Assembly (NCBI GenBank): GCA_022036555.1
Contig: CM039126.1
Coordinates: forward strand, 7,484,079-7,548,078
Direction: 5' to 3'
DNA: 64,000 nt
DNA from: Microstegium vimineum
Taxonomy: Eukaryota > Streptophyta > Magnoliopsida > Poales > Poaceae
Position numbers and translations under genes: made by a program
Notes under the pieces: model-generated
The model's database searches: none
What the model was told of the DNA's origin: nothing
What the model saw: the letters and a program-made list of their open reading frames with translations, nothing else
Shown: piece by piece, positions 22,232 to 33,096 of the stretch
How the letters are laid out: each line of letters opens with the position of its first letter
How positions within the stretch are numbered: position 1 is the first letter of the stretch

Positions 22232-24353
22232 CCTGCCGCCCGGCCGGCCGTCGACGCAGGAGCCGGCCAAGAGAACGCGCCGCGCCCGCCGGGTAGCCGG
22301 ACCGTGTGGGGGAGGTGGGGAGGAGACGTGCCGAGCAGTAGCGGAGCCGGTGGTGGCGATATAACGGGGGGAGGTGGCAGCGAGGAGGAGGGCAGCTCCT
22401 CTCCTCCGCGCCGCGCCGGTGGGATTTGTTTTCTTGGAGGTTTTTGGTGGTTGTTTGGACGTTTGGTTTGTTTAACGGGTCGTCGTGGGCGCGTGCGTGC
22501 GTGCGACCGCTGTAGCACCAGCCACCAGGCCTGCTGCCGCGGAGGCGAACGGTTCCAATCCATCATGGAATGGGCCCGGCCTTGCTTCATTTCCCTTCTT
22601 TTTTTTAAAAAAAAAAGAGAGGGAGCAAAAGTTGGAACCGGGTTCAAAATTTGAACTTTGATTGCATTTTACTTTTTTTTTTCATTTCTTCTTTATATAC
22701 TACCACAATAGATTTTTTTCCTATGGTTTATTAATCACCTCTTAGGTAGAAACCAAATTAAGCATATTAAGATGGAGCATGTGACATGATGAATGAATAG
22801 TCTGTTTATTGTTGATCATGTACCCGGCCTTATCCATATGTCTTTGCACATGGTCGGAACAAAATCAACCGCAACATGTCAGAAAGGCGCTACCGATTCC
22901 TGTTCCTGACTTGGCATAAAACCTTGTAATCTCCTTCACGTCCTACAGCCCGTTAAAAAAAACAATAAATGCTTTTAGCGTCAACACGTGGACTTAAACC
23001 GAAGCTAGGTAAATGCTTTGGCATACGAAAAGGTCAAATCTAATCACAATTGGTTGATCTTTCGCTGCTCGATCTGACGTACTAGGCTAATATGTGGCAT
23101 TAGCTAAGCACAAGACTTTTATATATAATAAATACTCCCTCAATCCCAAATTGTAAGTCATTCCAAGAATCTTGGAGAGTCAAAGCATCTCAAGTTTGAC
23201 CAAGAATTATAGATAAAACTATAAAGATTTATAACATCAAATAGGTATACTATGAAAATATAATTGATAACGAATCTAATGCTACTTATTTGACATCATA
23301 AATATTATTATATTGTTATATAAGTTTGGTCAAACTTGAGAAACTTTAACTCTCCAAGATTATTGGAATGACTTACAATTTGAGATAGAGAGAGTACTTT
23401 GAAAGCACTCAATACTTCTACGGGAAAACAGTGGACCTCAGAACTCATCACAAAAAACTCTTCCACTAGATGTTTGAAATATTACCAACAATATGAGAAA
23501 GGTTTCATGGACTTTTTTACGCCAAAAATGTCCTGTAAGAATACGAGCCCTACTTTTCTATACAACTACCAGTTATAAAACCTTAAACAAATCCACAGAT
23601 TCTTTATCAGAAAAAATGAGTTATCCAAGAGCCTCCAAGAAACTCTTTATATATTTCCTAACTCTCAAAAATAGAGATTTTGGCAAAAAAAGAAGAAGAA
23701 AGAAAGTCCTCTAACAATCTCTTCAATTGACATGTGAATGAGAGTTTAATTATTAGGAGTATAATTGTCTTTATATGTGTCATTTGTCATTTGTCAAGAA
23801 TCTAAACACTAAAAATTGATAAAAAATTTATCAACTTTATTTACCATTTACTAAGGGATCCAAACATACCCTGAATATATAATTTTCGAGTGAAAGTCAT
23901 AACGACAGCAAGCTGCTAAAAAGTTTTTTTAGTTGGAACCTTCAGGGCTTCAGGCCCGTAGCTGCAGCCCACTCCACATCCCGCGTTCCTCTACGGGCCC
24001 CTGCACAGTATAGCCGAAACAAAACCACGTGCTTCAAATCTGAACGGTCCAGATCATCCTGTCGCCCTCGTCCCTGCGATCCCAGTCGTCGATTCGCTAG
24101 GGGTATAGGGTTTTTAGCTACGCCTCCCACCTCCAGCTCCCCCTCTCTTCCGCCATCGCTTCGAGAACGGCGGCCAGAAAAAAGAAAAAAAAAAAGAAGA
24201 CAGCGCGCCGCAGCAATCTCCCCTTTCCATATCGATCGACCCTGCGAGGTTTAATCCGACAGAATTCCACCAGAAATTCAGTGAAGTGCTAATCGCCTGC
24301 CGGCCCGGTCTCGTGGCTCTGTTATGCTCCCGCTGTGGTGAGAAACCCTAGGA
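22232..24353. other. Divergent promoter region between formin (-) and ubiquitin protease (+)
   Basis: 22232-22560 is GC-rich leader and promoter of the formin gene, with a weak TATA-like GTTATATCG on the minus strand near 22360. 22650-24000 is AT-rich and contains the Stowaway element listed separately. 24100-24353 is the GC-rich leader of the protease gene. Confidence 0.5.
23135..23394. mobile_element. Complete Stowaway MITE, 260 bp
   Basis: CTCCCTCAATCCCAAATTGT at the left and its inverted counterpart (ACAATTTGAGATAGAGAGAG) at the right, with TA on both sides (23133-23134, 23395-23396). The inverted match extends about 70 bases on each side through TAAGTCATTCCAA and TCTTGGAGAGT. The shape is that of a Tc1/mariner-type Stowaway. 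Confidence 0.85.
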
Positions 24354-27300
24354 ATGGCGGAGGTTTCGACGGCGGCGGCGCCCGAGGGGATGCTGCACCG
24401 GCGGATTGGATTCCACCTTGCCCGGAGGCCGCATGCCTCTGTGGCGGTGGGCGGAGGCGGGTTCCATATGGAGACGCTGAACCCTGACGCCGCTGGTAAG
24501 GCGGGGGCCGGGGCGGCGGTTGGGAGCAGCGAAGGGGAGGCGAGGAGGCCGGAGAAGGCGGACGCCGGCGGGTCGATCCGGAGCTCAGCATCGCCAGGAT
24601 CTACCTCGGGAGAATTGTGAGTTCTTAAAGTTGTAGTCTTTTTGAGGATTTGGACTATGGAACGTTCAGTTTTTGTAGGGGTCTGGGCGGCACAGTAGCA
24701 GTGCCTGGTTTGGTTGCCACTAGAACTGTCAATTTGGGTAATTGAAGTTAAAAGTAGTTAAGAATTTTGGTTATTTTAGTTATTCGAAGTGCTTGTTTTG
24801 TTCACATCATGGTCATTTCATCAGGTGTTAGTGTGGTGGAGAATGGTTTGTAAATTGCAGTTCCTTGATGTCTTGCAGGGTGCTGGTTTGGAAAATCTTG
24901 GGAATACCTGCTACCTCAACTCAGTTCTTCAATGTTTGACGTACACGGAGCCTTTCGCAGCCTATTTACAGAGTGGGAAGCACAAGTCCTCATGTAAGTG
25001 CCGTTGGTACTGTCAACTAACCGGCTCGACACATTTTGTCAGATCACAATGTTACACATGAGCTTGTGGATTTCAGAGGCACTAGTAACTGAACTGAATA
25101 TTATACACAGCTGGAAGTTAAGCTAAGCCAACTTCATGTACTATTGTCATTTTTTGGTGTGACACCAAAGACAAGAGTACCTCCTAGTTTTTACTCCACT
25201 GCCCAATGTCATCATTTCTTCAGCCTGGATCTTGTTCAGCCAACTAAGATGCAATCCCATATCAAGCATGGAACTTTCGCTAATGGTTGATCCAAGTTTA
25301 GAGCTGCAAGTTTTTGCAGCTTGGGGTGAAAACTGAAAAGGTGTGTCTTTTAATGACAATGATGGATAAGAAGCCCAGTCTTCAAAAAATACTACTGTAA
25401 AGTTGTTCATTAGCCTGAACATTGTACGTAATATCAACCGTAGTTAATGCATTTTGAGATCCCCAGTCCTACACCAATTTGTATTTTCTGGCTATCTGAT
25501 GAGCCACGTACAATGAACATAGTATTAAGTAAGTTCATACCAGAAAGTTACTTTTTTGTATTCCCTCTAGTTGGATGTATTCAATCCACTGTACTCAATG
25601 TTCAGGATTCATAGTTGACCCAGTCTCATGTGTGATGAGTTGATTGCTCTTCCTGTATTTCCGAACCAGTCATCCCGCTAGTACTGTATTTGACGTTGTT
25701 CATCTTAATACAAGATCTATTTCTTGAAGCTGAGTGTGCATGTGTATTTACTAGTGGTGTGTATTTACTAGTGGGGCGTGGTATTTTTTTGTGTATACAT
25801 GATGCATCAAGTATTTTACTTATTCATTGTAAACTTTTTACTTGTTCCCTATTTAGTTATAAGATAGTAAGGCAGCCAGACAATGCTTTGCACTTGTATC
25901 TGCACTATGGAAACTGGAAATTAATAGGAAATCTGCCATGTGATGCTTAATCGCCATTTCTGTGCCCAGATTTCTCATGGCATGACAAACGATATTCTTT
26001 CCTGTTGTATGGTGAAAAGTACCACTAGTATGGAAACTCTTACTGATCTGTTGTAAATCACCATAACTGCTACAATTGAGCTGTTGTTCTATGACTATGA
26101 TGCATGTCTGTATGGAGTAGAAATGATGCTACTTTTTTTTTTGCGAGTAATGATGCTACTTTTTAAGTACTGATTAAGTATGTTTTCATGACACAGCCTT
26201 TTTAGAAGCTTGTTAAACAAGCAAAAGTCTACTCTTTTTTTGCACTGTGAGGTATTTGTTTTATTGCTGTTGCTAATTTATTCTCTCTTCTCCTGAAGGT
26301 CGCACATCTGGATTTTGTGCATTATGTGCTCTTCAGAATCATGTCAAGACTGCTCTAGAATCAACTGGAAAAATAGTGACACCATTTCGTATCGTCAAGA
26401 ACTTGCGCTGTATCCTTTTATCTTCTCTTCTGTGAATTAAAATCACTGAAATCATTTTAAATTTAGGTGATTCTGCAATCTTGCTTTTATTCTATAACCG
26501 AATGTGATCTTTAACTGCAAAATAGGCATTTCTCGCACTTTCCTCAATTCAAGACAAGAAGATGCACATGAGTTAATGGTTAATTTGCTTGAATCCATGC
26601 ATAAATGCTGTTTACCTTCTGGGGTACCGAGTGAGTCTCAAAGTGCTTATGAGAAAAGCTTAGTTCACAAAATATTTGGTGGCCGCCTTAGAAGTCAGGT
26701 ATGCTCTGTGCATTTTTGAAGTTAATCCCTTGGCTGGCAGAAGAGACCACATTCCTTATCACTAGTTGGTTACCTTATCTGTGCTTACAGGTCAAATGCA
26801 CGCGTTGCTCACATTGCTCCAATAAATTTGATCCTTTCTTGGACCTCAGTCTTGATATTGCCAAGGCCACGACTTTAGTGCGGGCACTTGAAAATTTTAC
26901 TGAGGATGAGCTACTAGACGGGGGTCAAAAGCAATACCAGTGTGAACGCTGCAGGCAGAAAGTTGTAGCCAAGAAACGTTTTACAATTGACAAGGCTCCC
27001 AATGTCTTGACAATCCATCTGAAGCGCTTCAGCCCTTTCAATCCTCGTGAGAAGATAGACAAAAAAGTGGACTTCAAACCGATTCTCGATTTGAAACCAT
27101 TTGTTAGTGACTCTAAAGTGAGTAGTTTGTTTTGAAATTCTCGCTTTATGTTGTATTCTTTCAATTAATGTATCTTTAGCATTTTCATCTTGTTTCTCAT
27201 AATATTATCACTCATCTTGACTATTGGTGCAGGGTACAGATTTGAAATACAGCCTTTATGGTGTCCTAGTCCATACAGGTTGGAACACTCAATCGGGTCA

Positions 27301-30300
27301 TTACTATTGCTTCGTTCGTACATCCAGCGGGATGTGGCACAATCTTGATGATAACAAGGTCTAGTATGACATTAGTCTTTCCATGTAGTTTTGCTCTTCT
27401 GTTTGTAGTTCACAGTGTTACTACTAAATTCTACTTTGCACGCTCATTTAGTATCTATGTAATTAACATTTATCAAACTACTCAAGATTTTTTTTTTCAT
27501 GTTCAAGTCCTCTAGCTCCATGGACACTACAAAGTTTGTCTTGTCTACAATTCTATGCTCTACCTTTTAAAAGCTTTATTGATGTCTCACACAGTGCATA
27601 CACCAATTTAATTTTTTATTGTTTATTGAATCCTTTAAATTCTCTTTAAAGCAGCGAGTGTTCTTTAGTTTGTTGCTCTTCAAGAATATACTATTATCTC
27701 CATCGTTCTTAAGGCGTTAAGTCGCCAAGTGGTGCCCCACCCCCTCACATACGGCATGTGGTGAAGCGACACCATAAACATCCTTAAACAAACTAAGGTA
27801 ATAAGTAGTCGCAAGATTAATAGTAGTCCACAATTTCACACCACATTACAAAATAAGGTAATTAGTACTCCATCCATCTCGCTATAGAAGGCACAACTCC
27901 CTTCCACATAAAGACCAAGGACTTTTACTCCATCTAACAACTAATTTATCGTGCGTTGATGGCCGTGCAGCTGGTTTTTTATTCACACGTTTATTCGGCC
28001 ATCTCTCATCCAGGTGCGTTTGCCAAATCAAACGTTCGCTCCACGGAGCAGCAGCATGCACACAGCATGGTAGAAGGAACAAAAAATGTCGCTAGTTTGC
28101 ATGCCCATAAAAAAGGAGAGTGAAATGTGTTAGTAAAGTGAGACTCAGAGTTGTGCTGCTAGGCCTGAATTGCCTCTAGTCTTTGTTCCCCTTTATATAC
28201 ACTAGAGCTCAATAGAGCTTCTTGGGATACAAGTTTGCTTTAAGAGCATATTCCTAATGCTGTAAAGTAAAGCTAGCCTAAAGCATAAAGCAACTGTCCA
28301 AAAACTGAAAAGAGACTAACAACTAAAGTGCTCTAGTAGCCAAGGCTTATCTATCAAAATGAACCGTGCCCTCTATTACAGGACACATGGAATTTTTCAA
28401 CAATCAACACCCAAACTCTTGGCTCTCATCTCTTAATATCGTCGTCATCATCAAACTCATTAACATTGTTAGCAGCACCCAAGTATTCTCCCATCGTTTT
28501 CCTTAGTTCAGTGCCAGCCTCTAGACATGGAATCACATCTCCATGGCCACCAGCTAGATTTTTCTTAAACCTTTTAATTCCTCCTAGAATCCTCTTGTTG
28601 CAAAGCTTACATGTTACCTTATCTCGTTTTGGGTTGTACTGGTTGGTGCATGCAACTCAATACTTAGGGTCTGCCCAATTGCCATAATCCCATCTTGGAT
28701 CTTTCGAGTTCAGTGGTCCTCATTTTGGATAATTCCTGGGATCATATGCAGCTGAACTCTCCACTCTATTGTTGACTTGTTAGCTGCAGAGCAGAGAAGA
28801 GCAAAGCACAACTAGTCAAGCTGTAAGATTAAGCTGAGCCAAACCAAGCCAAACTCAAACAAGCACTAGAGTAGAGGAAGCACAGGCAAGAGAGCAAAGC
28901 GAAGGGAAGGGAAAACCTAGGCACTAGGGTAATGCAATGGATTGAGCAGGCGCTGACTGGAGAGGAGGGGAGAAGCAGAGCCGTGGATGTGCGGATAGGC
29001 GAGGGCGCACGGATTAGGGACTAGCAGATCTGCACAGGATCAAGGTTGTAGACACGCGGAGATGCCCGGGGATACGGTCCAGGTTCTTCCGCGCTGCCAC
29101 CTCCTCCTCTTTCCCTTTCTCTTTTGTTTCCCTATTGATTGTGCCTTGATTAGCTGATATAGCTGCTTGAAACCCTCAATTTCCTGCTCCCTCACTCTGT
29201 TTCCCTCTTGATCTTATTCTCCGCCGGCTCATCCCTTTCGTGCCTGGCACCTTTATGTCCTGGGAGCCCACACCTATGGCGTACGCCTCCATCGTACAGG
29301 ACGCCCAGGCAATGCCAACGCAAACTGCTAAAGGCGAAGCGAACGCCCAGAACCCAGTGCACGCCTGGACAATTAGGCAACGCCTTAAGAACCATTATTA
29401 TTTCCATATCAGAAATCTGAATCCATATTGCTGATCTGAGCTTTCTGTTTCGATGTTGCTCCTGCAAGTTAGCCAAATTATTGGTTTAGGGGTTTTAGAA
29501 AGTGCTACCATAGATTTATTCGTGATTTCCTCTCATTGATGTCACTTACTATCCTGTTATGATACATTACTTTTGTTCATTTTGATTGAGAATAACCATT
29601 GGCTAGTTTGGCAACAAATGAGAGAATAATTGTATCATATGTCGAGCTACATTGTGTCATGTGTGCTATTTTCACTTTGTGCCCTTTGGCTACTTTGGCA
29701 GACTAGTTTTTCACTTTTTCCTCACTGATTCTTATGGGCATTACCTGCAGGTGCGCCAAGTGCGTGAGGCAGACGTAGTGAAGCAAAAGGCTTATATGTT
29801 ATTTTATGTACGTAACAGTATTGGAAAGTCAGTGGCCCGCAAAGAGAACATCACTGCTAATTTGCCCATGAATAAAAACCCGGAAAAGATCCCAAGTCTG
29901 AATGGTATTACTCAAAGCAGTGTAAAAGCACAAAATTTGAATGGTGTGTCTCCGTTTGGTGATAAGGCGCACAACGCAATCATTGGCTACTCTACCTTTT
30001 TCAGCAAGACTATAACAGGACATTGTTCAAAGAATGAGGTCAAAGCTGAAGATGCTCCAGCCTCTGAGAACAATGGCCTGCCTTCCAGACAAGCCCCTGG
30101 AGCTCAAAATGATGGTGGTACCTTGCCAAAACAGATGCAGTTTGCTGTAAATAGTCAGGAGACAGCTTCCTCCCACCAACCTGCACCATTTACAAATACT
30201 TGTGGTGAACAAACAGTTGTTGGGAAGCCCTTGCAAGAAATGGAACCTAAGGCTGGTGCGGAGAAAAATACATCTGTTGTCTCTGCCGTTGCTAATGGTG

Positions 30301-31802
30301 CCGCGACATTATCCAAGGCAGACAAACTAACTTCCCAGCCTCAAACAGCTAAATTTTCCGAGCCAGCACCCCATGTAAATGGCACGGCTGCAGAATTTGC
30401 TGCACGGTCTTTATCAAAGAAGGTTTGTATGATGGTTGCTATATGTTTTTAAATAACTTTTGAAGGATTCATAGCTTAAATAATTTCATGAAAATTCCAG
30501 GATTCTGGCATTGGATGTTTCACTTCCAGTGACAAAGCAAGGAACTTTCCAGAATCTGTGGATCAAGCTAATGAAACCTCGAAGGCACTTCCTATGAGTC
30601 AGGTAGCGCCCTGCTTTTCCTCCCTCACTGCGCTCCTTCGTAATAGTACCACTATTTTGTTGAATGTTAGCTGATTTTTTTTATATATATTTGTTACATG
30701 TGTCTGTATACAGAACAATACTGCACCAGTAATTGCTCAAGCAGGCTGTGGAGTAGAGATCAGCTCTGGTGGTACTATGCATGGTTCTGTGGCTGCTTTA
30801 TGCAATGGAACTGCAGTGAAAAAGGTGAATCTGAAGCCAAAGAAGTTTGTGAGGTATCCTGTTGTGAACATGTGGTTAGGGTCCAGACAACTCTTGTTGG
30901 CTTCACTAAAGCCAGGGAAGAAAGCGAAACATAAGAGAAGTAGAACTATAAGACGTGTTGTAGCTTGTAAGGACGCGACAAAGATATCTTGTTTGAATGA
31001 GCAGTTGACGTCAACATCGGCCACTGCATGCTCCGAAACTGTAGAATGTACGTCGAGCCGTCAGAAACGATCACATGCTAGCGCAAGGTCCAAAGATGAT
31101 ATCCAGTCCTCCAAGAAGAAGCAGAAGGTCAATGGAGCTTGTGTTGGTGCTGCCATGAGTGCTCCTACAGGCAGTGCTGACATTCCAAAGTCTGATCCAA
31201 ACTGTTCCGTAGATGCAAAGTCGGTAGCAACCCAACCTGTCAGTATTCGTGCGACAGACCTGATGGAAGCTACTGGTTAGCTCATGTTCTCTTTGCAGAT
31301 GCACATTCTATTTTAGAGATGAAACATACTGTTGTGCCATCAATTCTAACCTGCGATGATTTTGTTTTGCTTGATTTTCAGTTCCATGCTGGGATGATGT
31401 AGACGCGCCAAAAACAAAGGTAGCTGCACGGCAACACTCCAAACGCAACAGCATTGGTTACGTCTTAGATGAGTGGTGAGTTTTTATCATTTGCAGTTTA
31501 TTGTGAATACATCTACTAAAATTTTGTCATGTCTTGACGTGTACTTCAGATTTCACCGTATTTGAAAGGAACAAATACTTAATTGAGCTTACGTTCACTT
31601 GCCCCCCCCCCCTTTTATTTACAGGGATGCGGAGTATGACCTAGGGAAGACAAAGAAAGTACGGAAATCAAAGCAGGAATTTGGCGGGCCAAACCCCTTC
31701 CAGGAGGAGGCAGACGACATATCGCAGCGGAGGATGAAACAGAAATCCTACCAAGGCAAGTCTTGGAACAAGCCTGGCACCATAGAGGAGTTGAGAATAT
31801 GA
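24354..31802 (+). CDS. Ubiquitin-specific protease (UBP23/USP36-like), eleven exons, frame problem in exon 1
   Basis: Exons: 24354-24616, 24879-24993, 26299-26409, 26526-26698, 26791-27117, 27233-27358, 29751-30422, 30501-30602, 30714-31275, 31382-31475, 31625-31802. The catalytic Cys box is GLENLGNTCYLNSVLQCL (exon 2), the zinc-binding pairs are CTRCSHC and CERC (exon 5), and the His box is SGHYYCFVR with WHNLDDNK (exon 6). The enzyme removes ubiquitin from proteins. The C-terminal half is low-complexity with Lys/Arg-rich stretches and a closing WDAEYDLGKTKKVRKSK motif like nucleolar USP36/42 relatives, suggesting nuclear or nucleolar action. All splice phases agree except exon 1: its 263 bases are one short. 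Reading the last 14 codons of exon 1 in the shifted frame gives DPELSIARIYLGRI, which runs smoothly into GAGLENLGNT; in the ATG frame a TGA follows at 24618. A one-base loss near 24570-24574, or a sequencing error, explains it. Expected full length is 907 residues. Confidence 0.88.
24994..26298 (+). other. Intron 2 of the ubiquitin protease
   Basis: A 1.3-kb AT-rich intron with GTAAGT donor and CTGAAG acceptor. It contains small local duplications (GTATTTACTAGTGG at about 25744 and 25760; ATGATGCTACTTTTT at about 26126 and 26150). No element termini were found. Confidence 0.7.
27705..29392 (-). mobile_element. hAT-derived element in intron 6 of the ubiquitin protease
   Basis: The 14-bp inverted repeat GTTCTTAAGGCGTT (27705-27718) and AACGCCTTAAGAAC (29379-29392) is perfect and bounds 1,688 bases inside the 2.4-kb intron. 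On the minus strand the interior encodes a degraded BED zinc finger (listed separately), a domain typical of hAT transposases. I see no clear 8-bp target duplication. The element is non-autonomous, and the flanking exons keep their frame. Confidence 0.65.
28440..28725 (-). pseudogene. BED-type zinc-finger fragment of a hAT transposase
   Basis: The minus-strand frame shows YNPKRDKVTCKLCNKRILGG, then IKRFKKNLAGGHGDVIPC. The C-x2-C pair and the LAGGxxDVxxC signature are those of the BED finger at the start of plant hAT transposases. The expected His before LAGG is Asn, and a TGA stop lies upstream in the frame. No catalytic domain follows. Confidence 0.7.
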
Positions 31803-32129
31803 GAGATGATCCCCGGGACGCACATGCTGTTTGTTGTTACATTGTAGCACCCACCCATTGGTGAAGGAGATTATGTTAAAAACCATTCGTCGTGGTCGTC
31901 GATAGTCCATAGTTGTCGCTATGATGTCTTTTAGCAGTTTTGATAGACATTTGAACATGTGTTCTGTTGTAACAGGCTGTTTAGCGGACAAACGGAGTGA
32001 GATTATTTTTTACTGCACCTGGCTGTTGTTTTTAATTACTCCTGAAGAATAAAATGATGGTGATGATCATTGTACGATCAGTGCTTGCCAATGCAATCTT
32101 ATCCTGCTGTTGAAAATCCTCGTTGCATT
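31803..32129 (+). other. Probable 3' UTR of the ubiquitin protease
   Basis: AT-rich trailer after the TGA, with an AATAAA at about 32049 that could serve as polyadenylation signal. No gene. Confidence 0.45.
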
Positions 32130-32875
32130 TGGAACGTATTGTCTCTGTTCCTAAAAGAAAATCAACTATATGAATCGGAATGCAACTGTAGGAATTGTGT
32201 TGGTCAATGTAAGTTCATATTGACCAGCTTTATATAAATAGTATTAGCATTTATGTCTCTATAAAATGTATTCTATATCTATAACTAATCTAATCGTACT
32301 AATTTCATATCACGAATATTAGTATTACCTCCATCCGATAAAGGATGTAATTATGAGAATCGTGTCGGTCAAAATGACTTATGTTTGATCAATTTTATAT
32401 TAAATTAAATACTATTAATATTAATATCTTCAAATAATTTTATTATGAAAATATATTCTATAACTAAGCAAATGATACTTATTTCATACGATGAATGTTA
32501 GTATTTTTTTATATGAAACTTGTCAAAGTTTAAACTGTTTGGAAAAGTAATAATTGTATTTTTTTGGAGACAGAGATAATAATTTTTTATATAAATTTAG
32601 TTAAAGTTTAAAAATATTTGATTTCTCGAAAAACGAAAATTATGTTCTTTTACGGACAAAAATAGTAATTCTCAACTCAAATCTTATCCTGTTGAAAAAA
32701 ATCCGTTGCGTTTTGGAATGTACTCCCTCCGTCCTAATATATAAGACGTAACCAATTTTTATTTATGTCTCATAATATAAGGCGTGCTCTCTCTAGAGGC
32801 ACATACATCGATGTAGTGCTGTGAGAGAGAATTAAATGTGTTCTTGGTCTTTGAACCTGAGGTGGTTACGCCTTA
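32130..32875. repeat. Cluster of Stowaway-like MITE remnants
   Basis: Three successive segments open with decayed Stowaway-like termini: near 32142 (CTCTGTTCCTAAAAG), 32331 (CTCCATCCGATAAAGG) and 32724 (TACTCCCTCCGTCCTAATAT). The first two bodies resemble each other (GTCGGTCAAAATGACTTATG against GTTGGTCAATGTAAGTTCAT). None has a clearly matched right end. Confidence 0.5.
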
Positions 32876-33093
32876 GAGCAAGTATTACAATGGGCTATAA
32901 GCTGGCTAAATGATGATGTGAAGGAGAGAGAATGTAAGTTTACAGCCAGTTTGGGTACAAGAACCAAAAAAACTGTGAGAGATATATGAGCCATGTATTG
33001 ATTGTGAAAAAGTATCTATTATATAAGTGGGCTGTAAAAAAAGCTGTAAGACCCCATACAACTAGCAGTTGACTAAGACTATTAAACTTGCTC
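32876..33093. mobile_element. Tourist-type MITE, 218 bp
   Basis: GAGCAAGT at the left and ACTTGCTC at the right are inverted, and TTA flanks both sides (32873-32875 and 33094-33096), the target duplication of PIF/Harbinger elements. Confidence 0.7.
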
Positions 33094-33096
33094 TTA

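Noticed and set aside
27705..29392. An extra exon of the ubiquitin protease in intron 6
   Set aside because: Exon 6 and exon 7 join in phase with conserved sequence, and the interior belongs to a transposon on the other strand.
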